Notes: generated by a model from the sequence alone, not told the origin. Shown: positions 48,180 to 58,344, counted from the first letter of the stretch. The stretch: DNA of 64,000 nucleotides from CAJXYS01 sp913063035 (GCF_050586465.1 NZ_JBOCEG010000005.1:335444-399443), one strand, 5' to 3'. A program made the numbers and translations.

Positions 48180-49361
48180 TCAGAGCCCGGCTTCGGCGGC
48201 GATTTGCGCGCGGCTCTTGCGGGCGCGTTCGGTCGCGGATTTGAGCTGGCCGCAGGCGGCCATGATATCCTCGCCCCGCGGCGTGCGGATCGGGCTGGCA
48301 TAGCCGGCCTTGTAGACGATGTCGGCGAAGGCCTCGATCCGGTCCCAGTCGGAACGCTCATAGGGCGCGCCCGGCCATTCGTTGAAGGGGATCAGGTTGA
48401 TCTTGGCGGGAATGCCGGAGATCAGCTTCACCAGGCGCCGCGCGTCGGCGTCGCTGTCGTTCACGTCCTTGAGCATCACGTATTCGAAGGTGATCCGCTC
48501 GGAGTTGGAGAGCCGCGGATACTCGCGCAGGGCGTCGAGCAGCGTGGCGATGTTCCAGCGCTTGTTGATCGGCACCAGCCTGTCGCGGACCTCGTCCGTC
48601 GTGGCGTGGAAGCTCACCGCCAGCATGCAGCCGATTTCCTCGGCGGTGCGGGCGATCTCGGGCACGACGCCCGAGGTCGACAGCGTGATCCGCCGGCGCG
48701 ACAGCGAGATCCCCTCGCCGTCCATGGCGATCTTCATCGCGTCGCGGACGTTCTCGAAATTGTAGAGCGGCTCGCCCATCCCCATGAGCACGAGGTTCGA
48801 GACCAGCCGCGGCCGGGTGCCCGATCCCTCGCCCGGCTTCGGCCAGTCGTCCAGGTCGTCGCGCGCGACCATGACCTGCCCGACGATCTCGCCCGCGGTG
48901 AGGTTGCGCACCAGCCGCTGCGTGCCGGTATGGCAGAACGAACAGGTCAGCGTGCATCCCACCTGGCTGGAAACGCAGAGCGTGCCGCGGTCTTCCTCGG
49001 GGATGTAGACGGCCTCGACCTCGTGGCCGCCGGCGATACGCAGCAGGTATTTGCGCGTGCCGTCCGCGGAAACGTCGCGCGACACGATCTCGGGGATCTC
49101 GACGGTGAAATTCTCGGCCAGAAGCGCGCGATACTCCTTGGCGAGGTTCGTCATCGCCGCGAAATCGCGCACGCCCTTCTGGTAGATCCACTGCCAGAGC
49201 TGCGTCGTCCTCATCTTCGCCTGCTTCTCGGGCGTGCCAGCGGCGATCAGGGCGTCGCGCAGGCCATCGCGGGTCAGGCCCACCAGGTTGGTGCGGCCGT
49301 CCTCGGGCAGCTTGCGCGGGATCGTCAGAAGATCCTGCGTGATGGGCGCAGATGCGGTCAT
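48180..49361 (-). CDS. rlmN: 23S rRNA and tRNA adenine C2-methyltransferase RlmN
   Basis: A 393-residue radical-SAM enzyme with the CX3CX2C cluster in GCTLTCSFCHTG, the GMGEPLYNF motif, and the two extra cysteines expected for the methyl transfer. It methylates C2 of A2503 in 23S rRNA and A37 in some tRNAs. I start at 49361 (MTASAPITQDLLTIPRKLP), with GGAG upstream. Confidence 0.96.
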   Translation of the reverse strand: MTASAPITQDLLTIPRKLPEDGRTNLVGLTRDGLRDALIAAGTPEKQAKMRTTQLWQWIYQKGVRDFAAMTNLAKEYRALLAENFTVEIPEIVSRDVSADGTRKYLLRIAGGHEVEAVYIPEEDRGTLCVSSQVGCTLTCSFCHTGTQRLVRNLTAGEIVGQVMVARDDLDDWPKPGEGSGTRPRLVSNLVLMGMGEPLYNFENVRDAMKIAMDGEGISLSRRRITLSTSGVVPEIARTAEEIGCMLAVSFHATTDEVRDRLVPINKRWNIATLLDALREYPRLSNSERITFEYVMLKDVNDSDADARRLVKLISGIPAKINLIPFNEWPGAPYERSDWDRIEAFADIVYKAGYASPIRTPRGEDIMAACGQLKSATERARKSRAQIAAEAGL

Positions 49362-49452
49362 TTCAATGGCTCCGGTCGGATAAGGGGCCGAGATACACGA
49401 TTCCCGTGCAGATGGGAACCATCCGGCGCCGGTCAAGCCCGTGCGGGCCGGA

Positions 49453-49983
49453 TCAACTGGAGCAGCGTGCCTCGGCCTCGTCCAGCGCGGCGGTGATCCC
49501 CATCAGCGAGAAGGTGTCCTTGGTCGTCGTCCCGCGCGAGGACAGCCCCGTGACCACCGCCTCGGCCCCGCCCTTGAGCGCGGTGACGATCCGCTGGTCG
49601 GCCTGCGGGTTCTCGGCCCAGGCCCATTCGCCATCGGTGAAAAGCTCGAAGCTGTCTTCGCCGACCTGGAGGCTGACGGTCGAGCTGTCGTTGAAGGGAT
49701 ATCCGCCCGTGAAGGACACCTCGCCGTTGACCCCCGATCCCGGCCGGTAGGAGACGAAGAGCAGGATGTCCCCGCGCCGCACCGCGACCACGCGGCCGTT
49801 CTTGGTGTTGACGGTCTCCTTCGGGCTGGAAACGACCCAGCATTCCGTCGGGTCGTCCTCGACGAAGACGCTCCAGTCCGTTTTGGCGGCGACCCTGTTG
49901 TCGGATTCCTCCTGTGCGGCTGCACTCATGGCCGAAAACGCCAGCGCCGCACCGCCGATGGCCAGGCCCAAAGATTTCAACAT
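49453..49983 (-). CDS. IalB-like invasion-associated protein
   Basis: A 176-residue secreted protein with a signal peptide ending SAMSAAAQ and the pattern TDWSVFVEDDPTECWVVSSP, then GSGVNGEVSFTGGYPF and a C-terminal RCSS. It fits the invasion-associated locus B family, which is widespread in alphaproteobacteria, including free-living ones. The role outside Bartonella is unknown. GGAGG precedes the start. Confidence 0.8.
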   Translation of the reverse strand: MLKSLGLAIGGAALAFSAMSAAAQEESDNRVAAKTDWSVFVEDDPTECWVVSSPKETVNTKNGRVVAVRRGDILLFVSYRPGSGVNGEVSFTGGYPFNDSSTVSLQVGEDSFELFTDGEWAWAENPQADQRIVTALKGGAEAVVTGLSSRGTTTKDTFSLMGITAALDEAEARCSS

Positions 49984-50164
49984 GCGATCCACAGCCTCCT
50001 GCTGCCTCTGCCTCGTTCTGCCACCCCGTTGTGTTGTCCTTCTCCGCGGGCGGCAATCCTCGAAAACTGCACCGGCAAAGTTTAGCTTACGCCGCCCCTT
50101 GTTTTCCACCCCGGATTGCGGAATTTCGGGGCCCGAGTCATCACGACGCCGTAAGGAGGGCGGA

Positions 50165-51160
50165 ATGGCCGAGGCGGAAGCACTGACCGAAATCTGGCGC
50201 GGGCCGTTTCTGGAGTCGCTCCATCGCGGACATGCCGTTATCTGTGACGCCTCCGGCGACACCCAAGAGGTCTGGGGCGATGCCGAGAAGGTCATCCTGC
50301 CCCGGTCGTCCTGCAAGATGCTCCAGGCGCTGCCGCTGTTGGAAAGCGGCGCGGCGGATGCCGCCGGGCTGACGGACGAACACCTGGCGCTTGCCTGTGC
50401 CAGCCACGAGGGGGCCGCGATCCACACCGAGCGCGTGGCGCGCTGGCTCGACGATCTTGGCCTGTCGGAGAGCGATCTGCGCTGCGGCGCGCATCCGCCC
50501 AAGGATCGCGCGGCGAAATTCGCCCTGATCCGCGCCGGCCTCGCGCCGAGCCAGCTTCACAACAACTGCTCGGGCAAACACGCGGGCTTCCTGACGCTGG
50601 CGCGGCACCTCGGGGCCGGGCCGGAATATATCGACCCCGACCACCCGGTTCAGAAGGCGGTGCTCGCCGCCTTCGAGGCGATGACCGGCGAAACCTCGCC
50701 CGGGCACGCCTTCGACGGCTGCTCGGCGCCGAATTTCGCCTGCACCCTGACCGGACTCGCCCGGGCAATGGCGCGGATGGCGCAGGCGCAGGATGCGGTC
50801 GACGGTCGCGACCGGGCGGCGGCGCGGCTCGTGCGGGCGATGACGGCCCATCCCGAGCTCGTCGCCGGCGAAGGCAAGGCCTGCACCGAACTGATGCGCG
50901 CGGCGGCGGGGCGTGCCGCGGTCAAGACCGGGGCCGAGGGCGTCTATGTCGCGATCCTGCCGGACCTGAAACTGGGCGTGGCGCTGAAGATCGAAGACGG
51001 CGCGACCCGCGCGTCCGAATGCAGCATCGCCGCCCTTCTCTGCCGTCTCGGGGTGCTGGACGCCGCGCATCCGGCCACCCGCCGGGTCATGGACGCGCCG
51101 GTGGTGAACTGGCGTGGTATGGAAACCGGATCGATCCGGCCGGCCCCGGCGCTGCGCTAG
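50165..51160 (+). CDS. L-asparaginase II family protein
   Basis: A 331-residue protein of the asparaginase-II-like family (not the classic E. coli type). Visible family motifs are PRSSCKMLQALPLLESGAAD, HNNCSGKHAGFL and FDGCSAPNFACTL. There is no signal peptide, so it is cytoplasmic. Related Rhizobium enzymes hydrolyse asparagine to aspartate and ammonia. GGAGGG precedes the ATG. Confidence 0.9.
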   Translation: MAEAEALTEIWRGPFLESLHRGHAVICDASGDTQEVWGDAEKVILPRSSCKMLQALPLLESGAADAAGLTDEHLALACASHEGAAIHTERVARWLDDLGLSESDLRCGAHPPKDRAAKFALIRAGLAPSQLHNNCSGKHAGFLTLARHLGAGPEYIDPDHPVQKAVLAAFEAMTGETSPGHAFDGCSAPNFACTLTGLARAMARMAQAQDAVDGRDRAAARLVRAMTAHPELVAGEGKACTELMRAAAGRAAVKTGAEGVYVAILPDLKLGVALKIEDGATRASECSIAALLCRLGVLDAAHPATRRVMDAPVVNWRGMETGSIRPAPALR

Positions 51161-51187
51161 GGCGGCGCCGGTGACCCGCCCGCCGGG

Positions 51188-51607
51188 TCACTCGCCGCGG
51201 ACGACGAAGACCGAGCAATGCGCGTGCGAGGCGAGATAACCGGCGTTCGACGCGAAGATGTGTTCGGCGAAGCCGGGGATGTGCGAGGCCATGACCACGA
51301 GGTCGAACCCCTCGCCCTCGACGATCTCTTCCATCAGGTCGTCCTTGTCGATCGCCGGATCGTGGCTGATCTTCGACTTGTGCGAGATCGTGACGCCGTG
51401 CTTCTGGCCCTGCTCGTCGGCATAGGCCTTGAGCTTGGTGTCGTATTCCTCGGGGTTGTGGGCCACCGAAGAGGGCTGTGACGTGGTGACCCCGACGAAG
51501 GTGATGTGCGCGTCGTTGGCCTTGGCGATGTCCACGGCGGTCTTGATCGCCTTCCCGAGGGTGTCCGTGTGCCGCAGATCGACCGGAACCATGATCTTGT
51601 TATACAT
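51188..51607 (-). CDS. Universal stress protein (UspA family)
   Basis: A 139-residue single-domain UspA protein, starting MYNKIMVPVDLRHTDTLGKAIKTAV and ending with SNAGYLASHAHCSVFVVR. The ATP-binding loop, normally G-2X-G-9X-G-S/T, is not clearly kept (NAGYLASHAHC), so it may be of the non-ATP-binding type. It lies between convergent asparaginase and the channel gene on its own strand. Confidence 0.92.
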   Translation of the reverse strand: MYNKIMVPVDLRHTDTLGKAIKTAVDIAKANDAHITFVGVTTSQPSSVAHNPEEYDTKLKAYADEQGQKHGVTISHKSKISHDPAIDKDDLMEEIVEGEGFDLVVMASHIPGFAEHIFASNAGYLASHAHCSVFVVRGE

Positions 51608-51725
51608 ATCCCTCTCCTTTTTTCCTTCCCCGTCCGCTGCCCACCGAAGGGCATGCGCTTCTTCAGGTCAAGCATAGCCTGCCTTTCGATACCGGATTTT
51701 ACAACCGATCGGCGGGTATTCCGTT

Positions 51726-53081
51726 TCACTCTGCGACGCTCCCGGCGTGATTCGCGCCGCCTCCGGACCCGGCGAGGGTGACCGTGCTGCCCGGCAGCAG
51801 CCGCACCTCGCGCTGGGGGAAGGGGATGGAGATGCCGTTGTCCTTCAGCGCGTCCCAGAGCGCGAGATAGACCGCGCCCCGGACATTGGTCAGCCCCGAC
51901 GTGGCGTCGCCGATCCAGAAGCGCAGCACGTAATGCACGCCGCTGTCGCCGAACTCGGTGATGTGACAGACCGGCGCGCGATGGTTGAGCACCCGCTCCA
52001 CCGTCTGGGCCGCGTCTATGGCGATGCGGCGCACGGCGTGCGGATCGTCGTCGTAAGAGGTGGAGAAATGGATGTCGAGCCGGACGAACTCGTTGGAATG
52101 CGACCAGTTCACCACCTGGTTCGTGATCAGGTCCTCGTTCGGGATCAGGTATTCACGGCCGTCGCGCGTCAGCACCGAGACATAGCGCGCGCCCATCTGG
52201 TTGATCCAGCCGAAGGTCTCGCCCAGCGAGACGACGTCGCCCGGCTTGATCGACTTGTCCAGCAGCAGGATCATGCCCGAGACGAGGTTCGAGACCACCT
52301 TCTGCAGGCCGAAGCCCAGGCCGACGCCGATGGCGCCGGACAGAACGGCGAGCGAGGTCAGGTCGAAGCCGACGGCCTTCAGCCCGATCAGAACCGCCGC
52401 GGCGTAGAGCACGACCTGCAGCACCTTGATCGTCAGCACCTGCATCGAGGGCGAGAAATCGCGGTTGGCCTCGACCCGTGCGGCGACCCCGTGCGTGACG
52501 AGCCGGGCGCCGGTCAGCAGCAGCACCGTGACCACCACGGCCTTGAGAAGCGTCAACAACGACAACCTGAAATCGCCCAGCGTGAAGGCCGCGCTCTCGA
52601 GCAGCGCCGCGATCTCCGAGGTCAGCCCCAGGACGTAGAGGGTGACGTAGATCCACGCCCCCCAGAGCACCGCGCCCCGCAGCAGGGGATTGCGGATCAG
52701 CTTGGTCGCGAGCCCGACGAGCAGCCAGGCCGTCGCCAGCGTCGCGGCAATGCCGATCAGGTAGCTGCGCGAGGGCCAGGTCATCTGCTGCATCGCCAGG
52801 TAGACAGCCCAGCTTGCAACCACGAAGACGATCACGCGGATGCGCTGGCGCAGCAACACCGCGACGCGCATGCGCCAGAGCGGCCAGCCCTCCCGCGACC
52901 GGAGCCAGTCATTGACCCGCGGCGCGGTAAGGCTGCGCGCGACATGCGCCGCCGCGAAGATCCCGCCGAGGATCGCGACCTGGTAGAATCGCCAGGGAAG
53001 GAAAAGCCCTTTCAGAAACAGCTTGGCCTCTTCCCAGAGGCTCAGCGCCGTTTCCGCGAGGGTCGGGTCGATCTGCTCCAT
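51726..53081 (-). CDS. MscS-family mechanosensitive ion channel
   Basis: A 451-residue membrane protein with several N-terminal helices, the MscS pore helix and beta domain (LAVLSGAIGVGLGFGLQKVVSNLVSGMILLLD, then IKPGDVVSLGETFGWINQMGARYVSVLTRDGREYLIPNEDLITN). The C-terminal vestibule follows. It is longer than E. coli MscS, with four or five helices before the pore, like YbdG-type channels. It should open at membrane tension and release solutes. Start MEQIDPTLAET at 53081. Confidence 0.92.
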   Translation of the reverse strand: MEQIDPTLAETALSLWEEAKLFLKGLFLPWRFYQVAILGGIFAAAHVARSLTAPRVNDWLRSREGWPLWRMRVAVLLRQRIRVIVFVVASWAVYLAMQQMTWPSRSYLIGIAATLATAWLLVGLATKLIRNPLLRGAVLWGAWIYVTLYVLGLTSEIAALLESAAFTLGDFRLSLLTLLKAVVVTVLLLTGARLVTHGVAARVEANRDFSPSMQVLTIKVLQVVLYAAAVLIGLKAVGFDLTSLAVLSGAIGVGLGFGLQKVVSNLVSGMILLLDKSIKPGDVVSLGETFGWINQMGARYVSVLTRDGREYLIPNEDLITNQVVNWSHSNEFVRLDIHFSTSYDDDPHAVRRIAIDAAQTVERVLNHRAPVCHITEFGDSGVHYVLRFWIGDATSGLTNVRGAVYLALWDALKDNGISIPFPQREVRLLPGSTVTLAGSGGGANHAGSVAE

Positions 53082-53354
53082 GCCGTTCCCTTTTCCGGGG
53101 CTGAGTGTCGCATGTCCGGCGCGCCGCGCCAAGCGCGCGCCCGGCGCCGCCCCAGGGGACGTCGCCGACCCTTGATAGCGGGCCGCCGGAGTTGTATCTG
53201 GAACCTCATGAGACGTGTGTTCGACATGGACGATCGTGCCCGCCTGCCCTGGCGGTTCCACGCCGAGGCCCTGGCGGTCTTCGCCGGGCTATGAGCCCGG
53301 CCGCCCGACCCGTTTTCCGACAACACGACCATCCGACACGCGCGGGAGAGAGAA

Positions 53355-54761
53355 ATGACCGCCCCGAAGACCCTCTATGACAAGATCTGGGACGCCCATG
53401 TCGTCCACGAAGCCGAAGACGGCACCTGCCTGCTCTATATCGACCGGCACCTGGTGCACGAAGTGACCAGCCCGCAGGCCTTCGAAGGGCTGCGCATGGC
53501 CGGCCGCGGCGTGCGCGCACCGGAAAAGACCGTCGCCGTGCCCGACCACAACGTGCCGACCAATGTCGGTCGCGAGAAGGGCATCGAGAACGCGGAAAGC
53601 CGCATCCAGGTCGAGGCGCTCGAGAAGAACGCCGCCGAGTTCGGCATCGAGTATTACGGCGTCTCCGACGTCCGCCAGGGCATCGTGCACATCATCGGCC
53701 CCGAACAGGGCTGGACCCTGCCCGGCGCGACCATCGTCTGCGGTGACAGCCACACCGCGACCCACGGCGCCTTCGGCGCGCTGGCACACGGGATCGGGAC
53801 GTCCGAGGTCGAGCACGTGCTCGCCACGCAGACGCTGATCCAGAAGAAGTCCAGGAACATGAAGGTGGAGATCACCGGCTCGCTGCCGCCGGGCGTGACC
53901 GCCAAGGACATCACCCTGTCGATCATCGGGGCCACCGGCACCGCCGGGGGGACGGGCCACGTGATCGAGTATACCGGCCAGGCGATCCGCGAGTTGTCCA
54001 TGGAAGGCCGCATGACGGTCTGCAACATGGCGATCGAGGGCGGCGCCCGCGCCGGCCTGATCGCGCCGGACGAAAAGACCTTCGACTACGTCATGGGCCG
54101 GCCGCACGCGCCCAAGGGCGCGCAGTGGGAAGCCGCGCTGGACTACTGGCGGACGCTCCGCTCCGACGAGGGCGCCCATTACGACAAGGTGATCACGCTG
54201 GATGCCGGGAAGATCGCGCCGGTCGTCACCTGGGGCACCTCGCCCGAGGACGTGCTGCCGATCGACGGCGTCGTGCCGGCGCCCGAGGAGTTCGAGGGCG
54301 GCAAGGTCGAGGCCGCGCGCCGGTCGCTCGACTACATGGGGCTGACCCCGGGCCAGAAGCTTTCCGAGATCGAGGTGGACACGGTCTTCATCGGGTCCTG
54401 CACCAATGGTCGGATCGAGGATCTGCGCGAGGTCGCCAAGGTCATGGAAGGCCGCAGGGTCAAGGACGGCATCCGCGCCATGATCGTGCCGGGCTCGGGC
54501 CTCGTCCGCGCCCAGGCCGAGGAAGAGGGCATCGCGCAGAAACTGCAGGAGGCCGGTTTCGAATGGCGCATGGCGGGCTGCTCGATGTGTCTCGGCATGA
54601 ACCCCGACCAGCTGGCCCCGGGCGAACGCTGCGCCTCGACATCCAACAGGAACTTCGAGGGCCGCCAGGGCCGCGGCGGGCGCACGCACCTGCTGAGCCC
54701 GGCCATGGCCGCCGCCGCGGCGGTGACCGGCCGCCTGACCGATGTCCGCGAGCTGACGTAA
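53355..54761 (+). CDS. leuC: 3-isopropylmalate dehydratase large subunit
   Basis: A 468-residue aconitase-family protein with the [4Fe-4S] ligands in GSCTNGRIED and GCSMCLGMN and the substrate-binding residues of the LeuC type. With LeuD it isomerises 2-isopropylmalate to 3-isopropylmalate in leucine biosynthesis. leuD follows after 11 bases, so the subunits are coexpressed. Confidence 0.97.
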   Translation: MTAPKTLYDKIWDAHVVHEAEDGTCLLYIDRHLVHEVTSPQAFEGLRMAGRGVRAPEKTVAVPDHNVPTNVGREKGIENAESRIQVEALEKNAAEFGIEYYGVSDVRQGIVHIIGPEQGWTLPGATIVCGDSHTATHGAFGALAHGIGTSEVEHVLATQTLIQKKSRNMKVEITGSLPPGVTAKDITLSIIGATGTAGGTGHVIEYTGQAIRELSMEGRMTVCNMAIEGGARAGLIAPDEKTFDYVMGRPHAPKGAQWEAALDYWRTLRSDEGAHYDKVITLDAGKIAPVVTWGTSPEDVLPIDGVVPAPEEFEGGKVEAARRSLDYMGLTPGQKLSEIEVDTVFIGSCTNGRIEDLREVAKVMEGRRVKDGIRAMIVPGSGLVRAQAEEEGIAQKLQEAGFEWRMAGCSMCLGMNPDQLAPGERCASTSNRNFEGRQGRGGRTHLLSPAMAAAAAVTGRLTDVRELT

Positions 54762-54772
54762 GGAGCGACGCC

Positions 54773-55378
54773 ATGGAAAAGTTCGAGAAGATCACCGGCG
54801 TCGCGGCCCCCATGCCGCTCGTCAACATCGACACCGACATGATCATCCCCAAGCAGTTCCTGAAGACCATCAAGCGCACGGGGCTGGGCGTGAATCTCTT
54901 CTACGAGATGCGCTATGACATGGACGGCAAGGAAATCCCGGAATTCGTCCTGAACCAGCCGGCCTATCGCAACGCCGAGATCCTGATCGCCGGCGAGAAT
55001 TTCGGCTGCGGCTCCTCGCGCGAGCATGCGCCCTGGGCGCTCAAGGATTTCGGCATTCGCTGCGTCATCGCGCCGAGCTATGCCGACATCTTCTACAACA
55101 ACTGCTTCAAGAACGGCATCCTGCCGATCGCCCTGCCGCAAGAGCAGGTCGAGGCCCTGATGGAAGATGCCGGCCGGGGCGAGAACGCCCGGATCACCGT
55201 GGACCTCGAAAACCAGACCGTGTCGGCATCCGACGGGACCGCGTTTTCCTTCGAGATCGACCCGCACCTGAAGCATTGCCTGCTGGAAGGACTCGACGAT
55301 ATCGGCCAGACGCTGCAGAAGGTTGCGGCAATCGACAGTTTCGAGACGGGCTACCGCGCGCGCATGCCCTGGATGTAA
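54773..55378 (+). CDS. leuD: 3-isopropylmalate dehydratase small subunit
   Basis: A 201-residue LeuD with the swivel-domain signature NFGCGSSREHAPWAL and the N-terminal MPLVNIDTDMIIPKQFLK. It completes the LeuCD enzyme. AAGGAG precedes the ATG. Confidence 0.97.
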   Translation: MEKFEKITGVAAPMPLVNIDTDMIIPKQFLKTIKRTGLGVNLFYEMRYDMDGKEIPEFVLNQPAYRNAEILIAGENFGCGSSREHAPWALKDFGIRCVIAPSYADIFYNNCFKNGILPIALPQEQVEALMEDAGRGENARITVDLENQTVSASDGTAFSFEIDPHLKHCLLEGLDDIGQTLQKVAAIDSFETGYRARMPWM

Positions 55379-55624
55379 GCCCGGCGCTGCCCCGGGGCAG
55401 TGATGCAAAGAAGAAACAGTGCCATCCACGAAACGTGGATGGCACGACCCCCCAAACCCCCACCAGTGTTGACGAAAAATCTGCGATGCCGCAGGGTTTA
55501 CGCGATTGAGGCACCCCGTCTGCAAGGTGTGCGGGGGCAACGGCGGCAGGCCATCCGGCAGCAAGACCGGGGTTCCGTCACGGTTGAGGGTTCAGGAGCA
55601 GTGGTTCTTCAGATACTCGGAGCA

Positions 55625-56440
55625 ATGATCCGTGCGGCGTTCGTGGTGCTTCTCGTTGCCACGCCCTCGCTGTTGTTGCCGGATGCGAACCCGGACGGCC
55701 GACCGATGGTCGTCGCGGTGGCGCTCTGTCTCGGGGCGATCACCTTCGTCGAGTACACGGCCCGCTTCCCCAGCCTGGTCGAGTTCCGCTTCGCGCCGCC
55801 GTTCAACCGGCTGCGCTTCCTGACGCTCTTCGCCAATGTCGTGCTGCTCTCTCTTCTAGTGCGCGGGCTGAGCGTGCCCTCGCCCGTGACCGAACTGGTC
55901 ACCGGGGTGGGCATCCTGATCGGGCAGGTCATCGATTTCCCGTTCAGCCCGGTGCGGCTGGCGCCGCTGATGCTGCCGGTGGACGCCCCTTATGCCTTCG
56001 TCGAGCTGCTGCGGGCCGCGGTGGGGGTCAGCTACCTGAGTTCGCTCATGACCGTCGGCATCTTCGCCGTTCTGATGCGGCTCTATAACTGGCCGTCGCG
56101 GACCGGCGCCTTCAATGTCTGGATCAACATGCCGAACTTCGACCCGACCGCCGGCGGCGACGTGGTCGATCACCTGATCCGGGACTCGCGTATTAACGTG
56201 ATGTTAGGGCTCGCGCTGCCATTCGTGGTGCCGCTTTTCGCGATGGTGGCCATCGGGCTCTTCAAGCCGGATGCGCTGATCAACCATCACACCATGATCT
56301 GGACGGTGGCGATATGGGCCTTCCTGCCCGCCGGGCTCATCATGCGGGGCATCGCCCTGGCGCGGATTGCGGACATGTTGCAGCGCAAGCGCAACCGGTC
56401 CGACGAATCCGGCGACGCGGAATACTTCATGCCGGTCTGA
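55625..56440 (+). CDS. Integral-membrane protein of unknown function
   Basis: A 271-residue protein with about six hydrophobic helices (the first at residues 4-20, the last near 225-255) and a long loop in the middle. I start at ATG 55625, with CGGAG directly before it; a GTG a few codons upstream is nearly as good. It lies between leuD and an EEP-family gene. I do not recognise a family beyond a frequent Rhodobacterales arrangement. Confidence 0.75.
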   Translation: MIRAAFVVLLVATPSLLLPDANPDGRPMVVAVALCLGAITFVEYTARFPSLVEFRFAPPFNRLRFLTLFANVVLLSLLVRGLSVPSPVTELVTGVGILIGQVIDFPFSPVRLAPLMLPVDAPYAFVELLRAAVGVSYLSSLMTVGIFAVLMRLYNWPSRTGAFNVWINMPNFDPTAGGDVVDHLIRDSRINVMLGLALPFVVPLFAMVAIGLFKPDALINHHTMIWTVAIWAFLPAGLIMRGIALARIADMLQRKRNRSDESGDAEYFMPV

Positions 56441-56454
56441 TCTGGCTGGCCGCG

Positions 56455-57507
56455 ATGGCCGCGCCGCTGGCCGCCGAGCCGCTGCGGATCGCCACCTTCA
56501 ACACCGAACTCGCCCGCAAGGGCCCGGGCCTGTTTCTGCGCGACCTCGAGGCGGGGGATGCCGCCGATATCGCCGCCGTGCTGCACCGGATCGTCGCGGC
56601 CGAGGCGGATGTCCTGCTGCTCCAGGGTATCGACTACGACATGGAGGGTCGGGCGCTGGGCCTGCTGGCCCGGCGTCTCTCCGACCGGGGGCGCGACTAC
56701 CCGTATCGCTTCGCGCTGCGCCCCAATGCCGGCATGCCGACCGGCATCGATCTCGACGGGGACGGGCGCACCGGCGGCCCGCGCGATGCGCAGGGCTTCG
56801 GGTATTTCAGCGGCCAGGGCGGCATGGCGATCCTGTCGCGCCTGCCGATCCTGCATCGGGAGGCACGGGATTTCAGCGCGATGCTCTGGCGGGATCTGCC
56901 GGGGGCGCTCATGCCGGGTGCCGGTCTCTCGCCCGAGGCGGCAGCGGTGCAGCGCCTCTCGAGCAACGGACACTGGGACGTTCCGCTGCGCCGCCCGGAT
57001 GGCGGGGTGCTGCACCTGCTGGCCATGCATGCCACGCCACCGGTCTTCGATGGTCCCGAGGATCGGAACGGACGCCGGAACCACGACGAGATCGCCTTCT
57101 GGCGGCTCTATCTCGACGGCGCGCTCCCCGGTGCGGAACCGCCGGGGGAGGCGTTCGTGCTGGCAGGGGATTTCAACCTCGACCCCGTGGACGGGGCCGG
57201 TCGCAAGGCGGCGATCCGGTCGCTGCTCGGGCATGGGGCGCTGCAGGATCCAGCACCCGCCAGCCCGCGCGGTGCCGATGCCGCGCGGCGCCAGGGCGGC
57301 GCGAACGCGGCGCAGCGCGGTGATCCGGGGCAGGATACGGCGGACTGGTCGGACGGCCCGGGCGGACCCGGCAACCTGCGGGTGGACTACGTGCTGCCCG
57401 CGGCCGGGCTTTCCGTGGTCGGCGCGGGGATCATGTGGCCGGAGACGCCCGGCTCAGGCCGAGAGGGATCGCGCCACGGTCTCGTCTGGGTGGACATCGC
57501 CTTTTGA
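56455..57507 (+). CDS. Secreted endonuclease/exonuclease/phosphatase-family protein
   Basis: A 350-residue protein. It begins with a short hydrophobic leader (ATG 56455: MAAPLAAEP, or a longer leader including LIWLAAMAAPLAA if a start upstream is used) and goes straight into PLRIATFNTELARKG, the first EEP motif. Later motifs are VLLLQGIDYDMEG, GQGGMAILSRLPI, VLAGDFNLDP and a final RHGLVWVDI, so all metal-site blocks are kept. The substrate could be nucleic acid or lipid. Its last 54 bases overlap the end of the convergent reductase gene. Confidence 0.8.
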   Translation: MAAPLAAEPLRIATFNTELARKGPGLFLRDLEAGDAADIAAVLHRIVAAEADVLLLQGIDYDMEGRALGLLARRLSDRGRDYPYRFALRPNAGMPTGIDLDGDGRTGGPRDAQGFGYFSGQGGMAILSRLPILHREARDFSAMLWRDLPGALMPGAGLSPEAAAVQRLSSNGHWDVPLRRPDGGVLHLLAMHATPPVFDGPEDRNGRRNHDEIAFWRLYLDGALPGAEPPGEAFVLAGDFNLDPVDGAGRKAAIRSLLGHGALQDPAPASPRGADAARRQGGANAAQRGDPGQDTADWSDGPGGPGNLRVDYVLPAAGLSVVGAGIMWPETPGSGREGSRHGLVWVDIAF

Positions 57508-58344
57508 CAGCGCGGTGGCGAGCGCCTCGGTCAGCGGGGTGGGGGCAAAATCCGGCAGAAGCGTCGCAAACCTTGTGCCGTCCAGCCGGTGCGCCTTGTT
57601 CCAGAGATAGCGCATTTCCAGCAGACCCTTGGCCATCGGCCAGAACGGCTGCGCCAACTGGAGCGGCAGCCAGGTCATCTGCTTCACCCGTGGCACGCGG
57701 CCGGTCGCGCGGCCGACCGCGGCGGCCAGGTCGCTGCCGGTCAGGGTATACCCGGGGAACGGGACCTCCTCGAAGAGATCGAGGCTGTCGCGCTGGGCCG
57801 CCAGATCGGTCGCGGCACGGGCAAGATCGGGCAGGAAGGCCCAGGCATGCGCCGCGTCGAGCCGGCCGGGATAGCTGATCAGGTCGTCCCCGACGACGAG
57901 ATCGAACCAGTTGAGGCTTGGCCTGGTGTCGATGAAATCGCCGGCCCGCAGAAGGATGGTCGGAACGCCGGCGTCGCGATAGGCTGTTTCCATCTCGATC
58001 CGGGCCCGCGCCAGTGGGTTGGTCGCTAGGTGGATCGTTTTCTCATGCAGCAGCTCCGGCGAGTCGGGGCCGTAGACATAAACATTGCCGGGCACCAGTA
58101 CGGTGGCCCCGCTCGCCTTTGCTGCCGCAATGATACGGGCCGTGATCTCCGGCACGATCTCGGCCCATTGCGGATAGGGTGGGTTCAGCCCGTTCACGAT
58201 CACATCCACACCGCTGGCCCTGGCAACGAGGTCGTCCGAGCTGCGGTTGAAAAAGCGCACATGCCATCCGGCGTTCCGGAATGCTTCGGCGGCGTGGCGT
58301 CCGAAGCGCCCGGTGCGGCCGAGGATCAGTGCGGTTCCGGTCAT
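57454..58344 (-). CDS. NAD(P)-binding reductase/epimerase-type protein
   Basis: A 296-residue Rossmann protein starting TALILGRTGRFGRHAAEAF, in the NAD(P)-binding/NmrA-like group, with VPGNVYVYGPDSPELLHEKT and a loop carrying RAGDFIDTRPSLNWF. It starts 88 bases from the divergent LysR regulator gene, the classic layout of a regulated target. The catalytic Tyr/Lys pair is not certain. Substrate is unknown. Confidence 0.82.
   Translation of the reverse strand: MTGTALILGRTGRFGRHAAEAFRNAGWHVRFFNRSSDDLVARASGVDVIVNGLNPPYPQWAEIVPEITARIIAAAKASGATVLVPGNVYVYGPDSPELLHEKTIHLATNPLARARIEMETAYRDAGVPTILLRAGDFIDTRPSLNWFDLVVGDDLISYPGRLDAAHAWAFLPDLARAATDLAAQRDSLDLFEEVPFPGYTLTGSDLAAAVGRATGRVPRVKQMTWLPLQLAQPFWPMAKGLLEMRYLWNKAHRLDGTRFATLLPDFAPTPLTEALATALSKGDVHPDETVARSLSA

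Noticed and set aside
53289..54689. A 466-codon open frame antisense to leuC
   Set aside because: leuC is certain on the other strand; the antisense frame has no domain or ribosome site.
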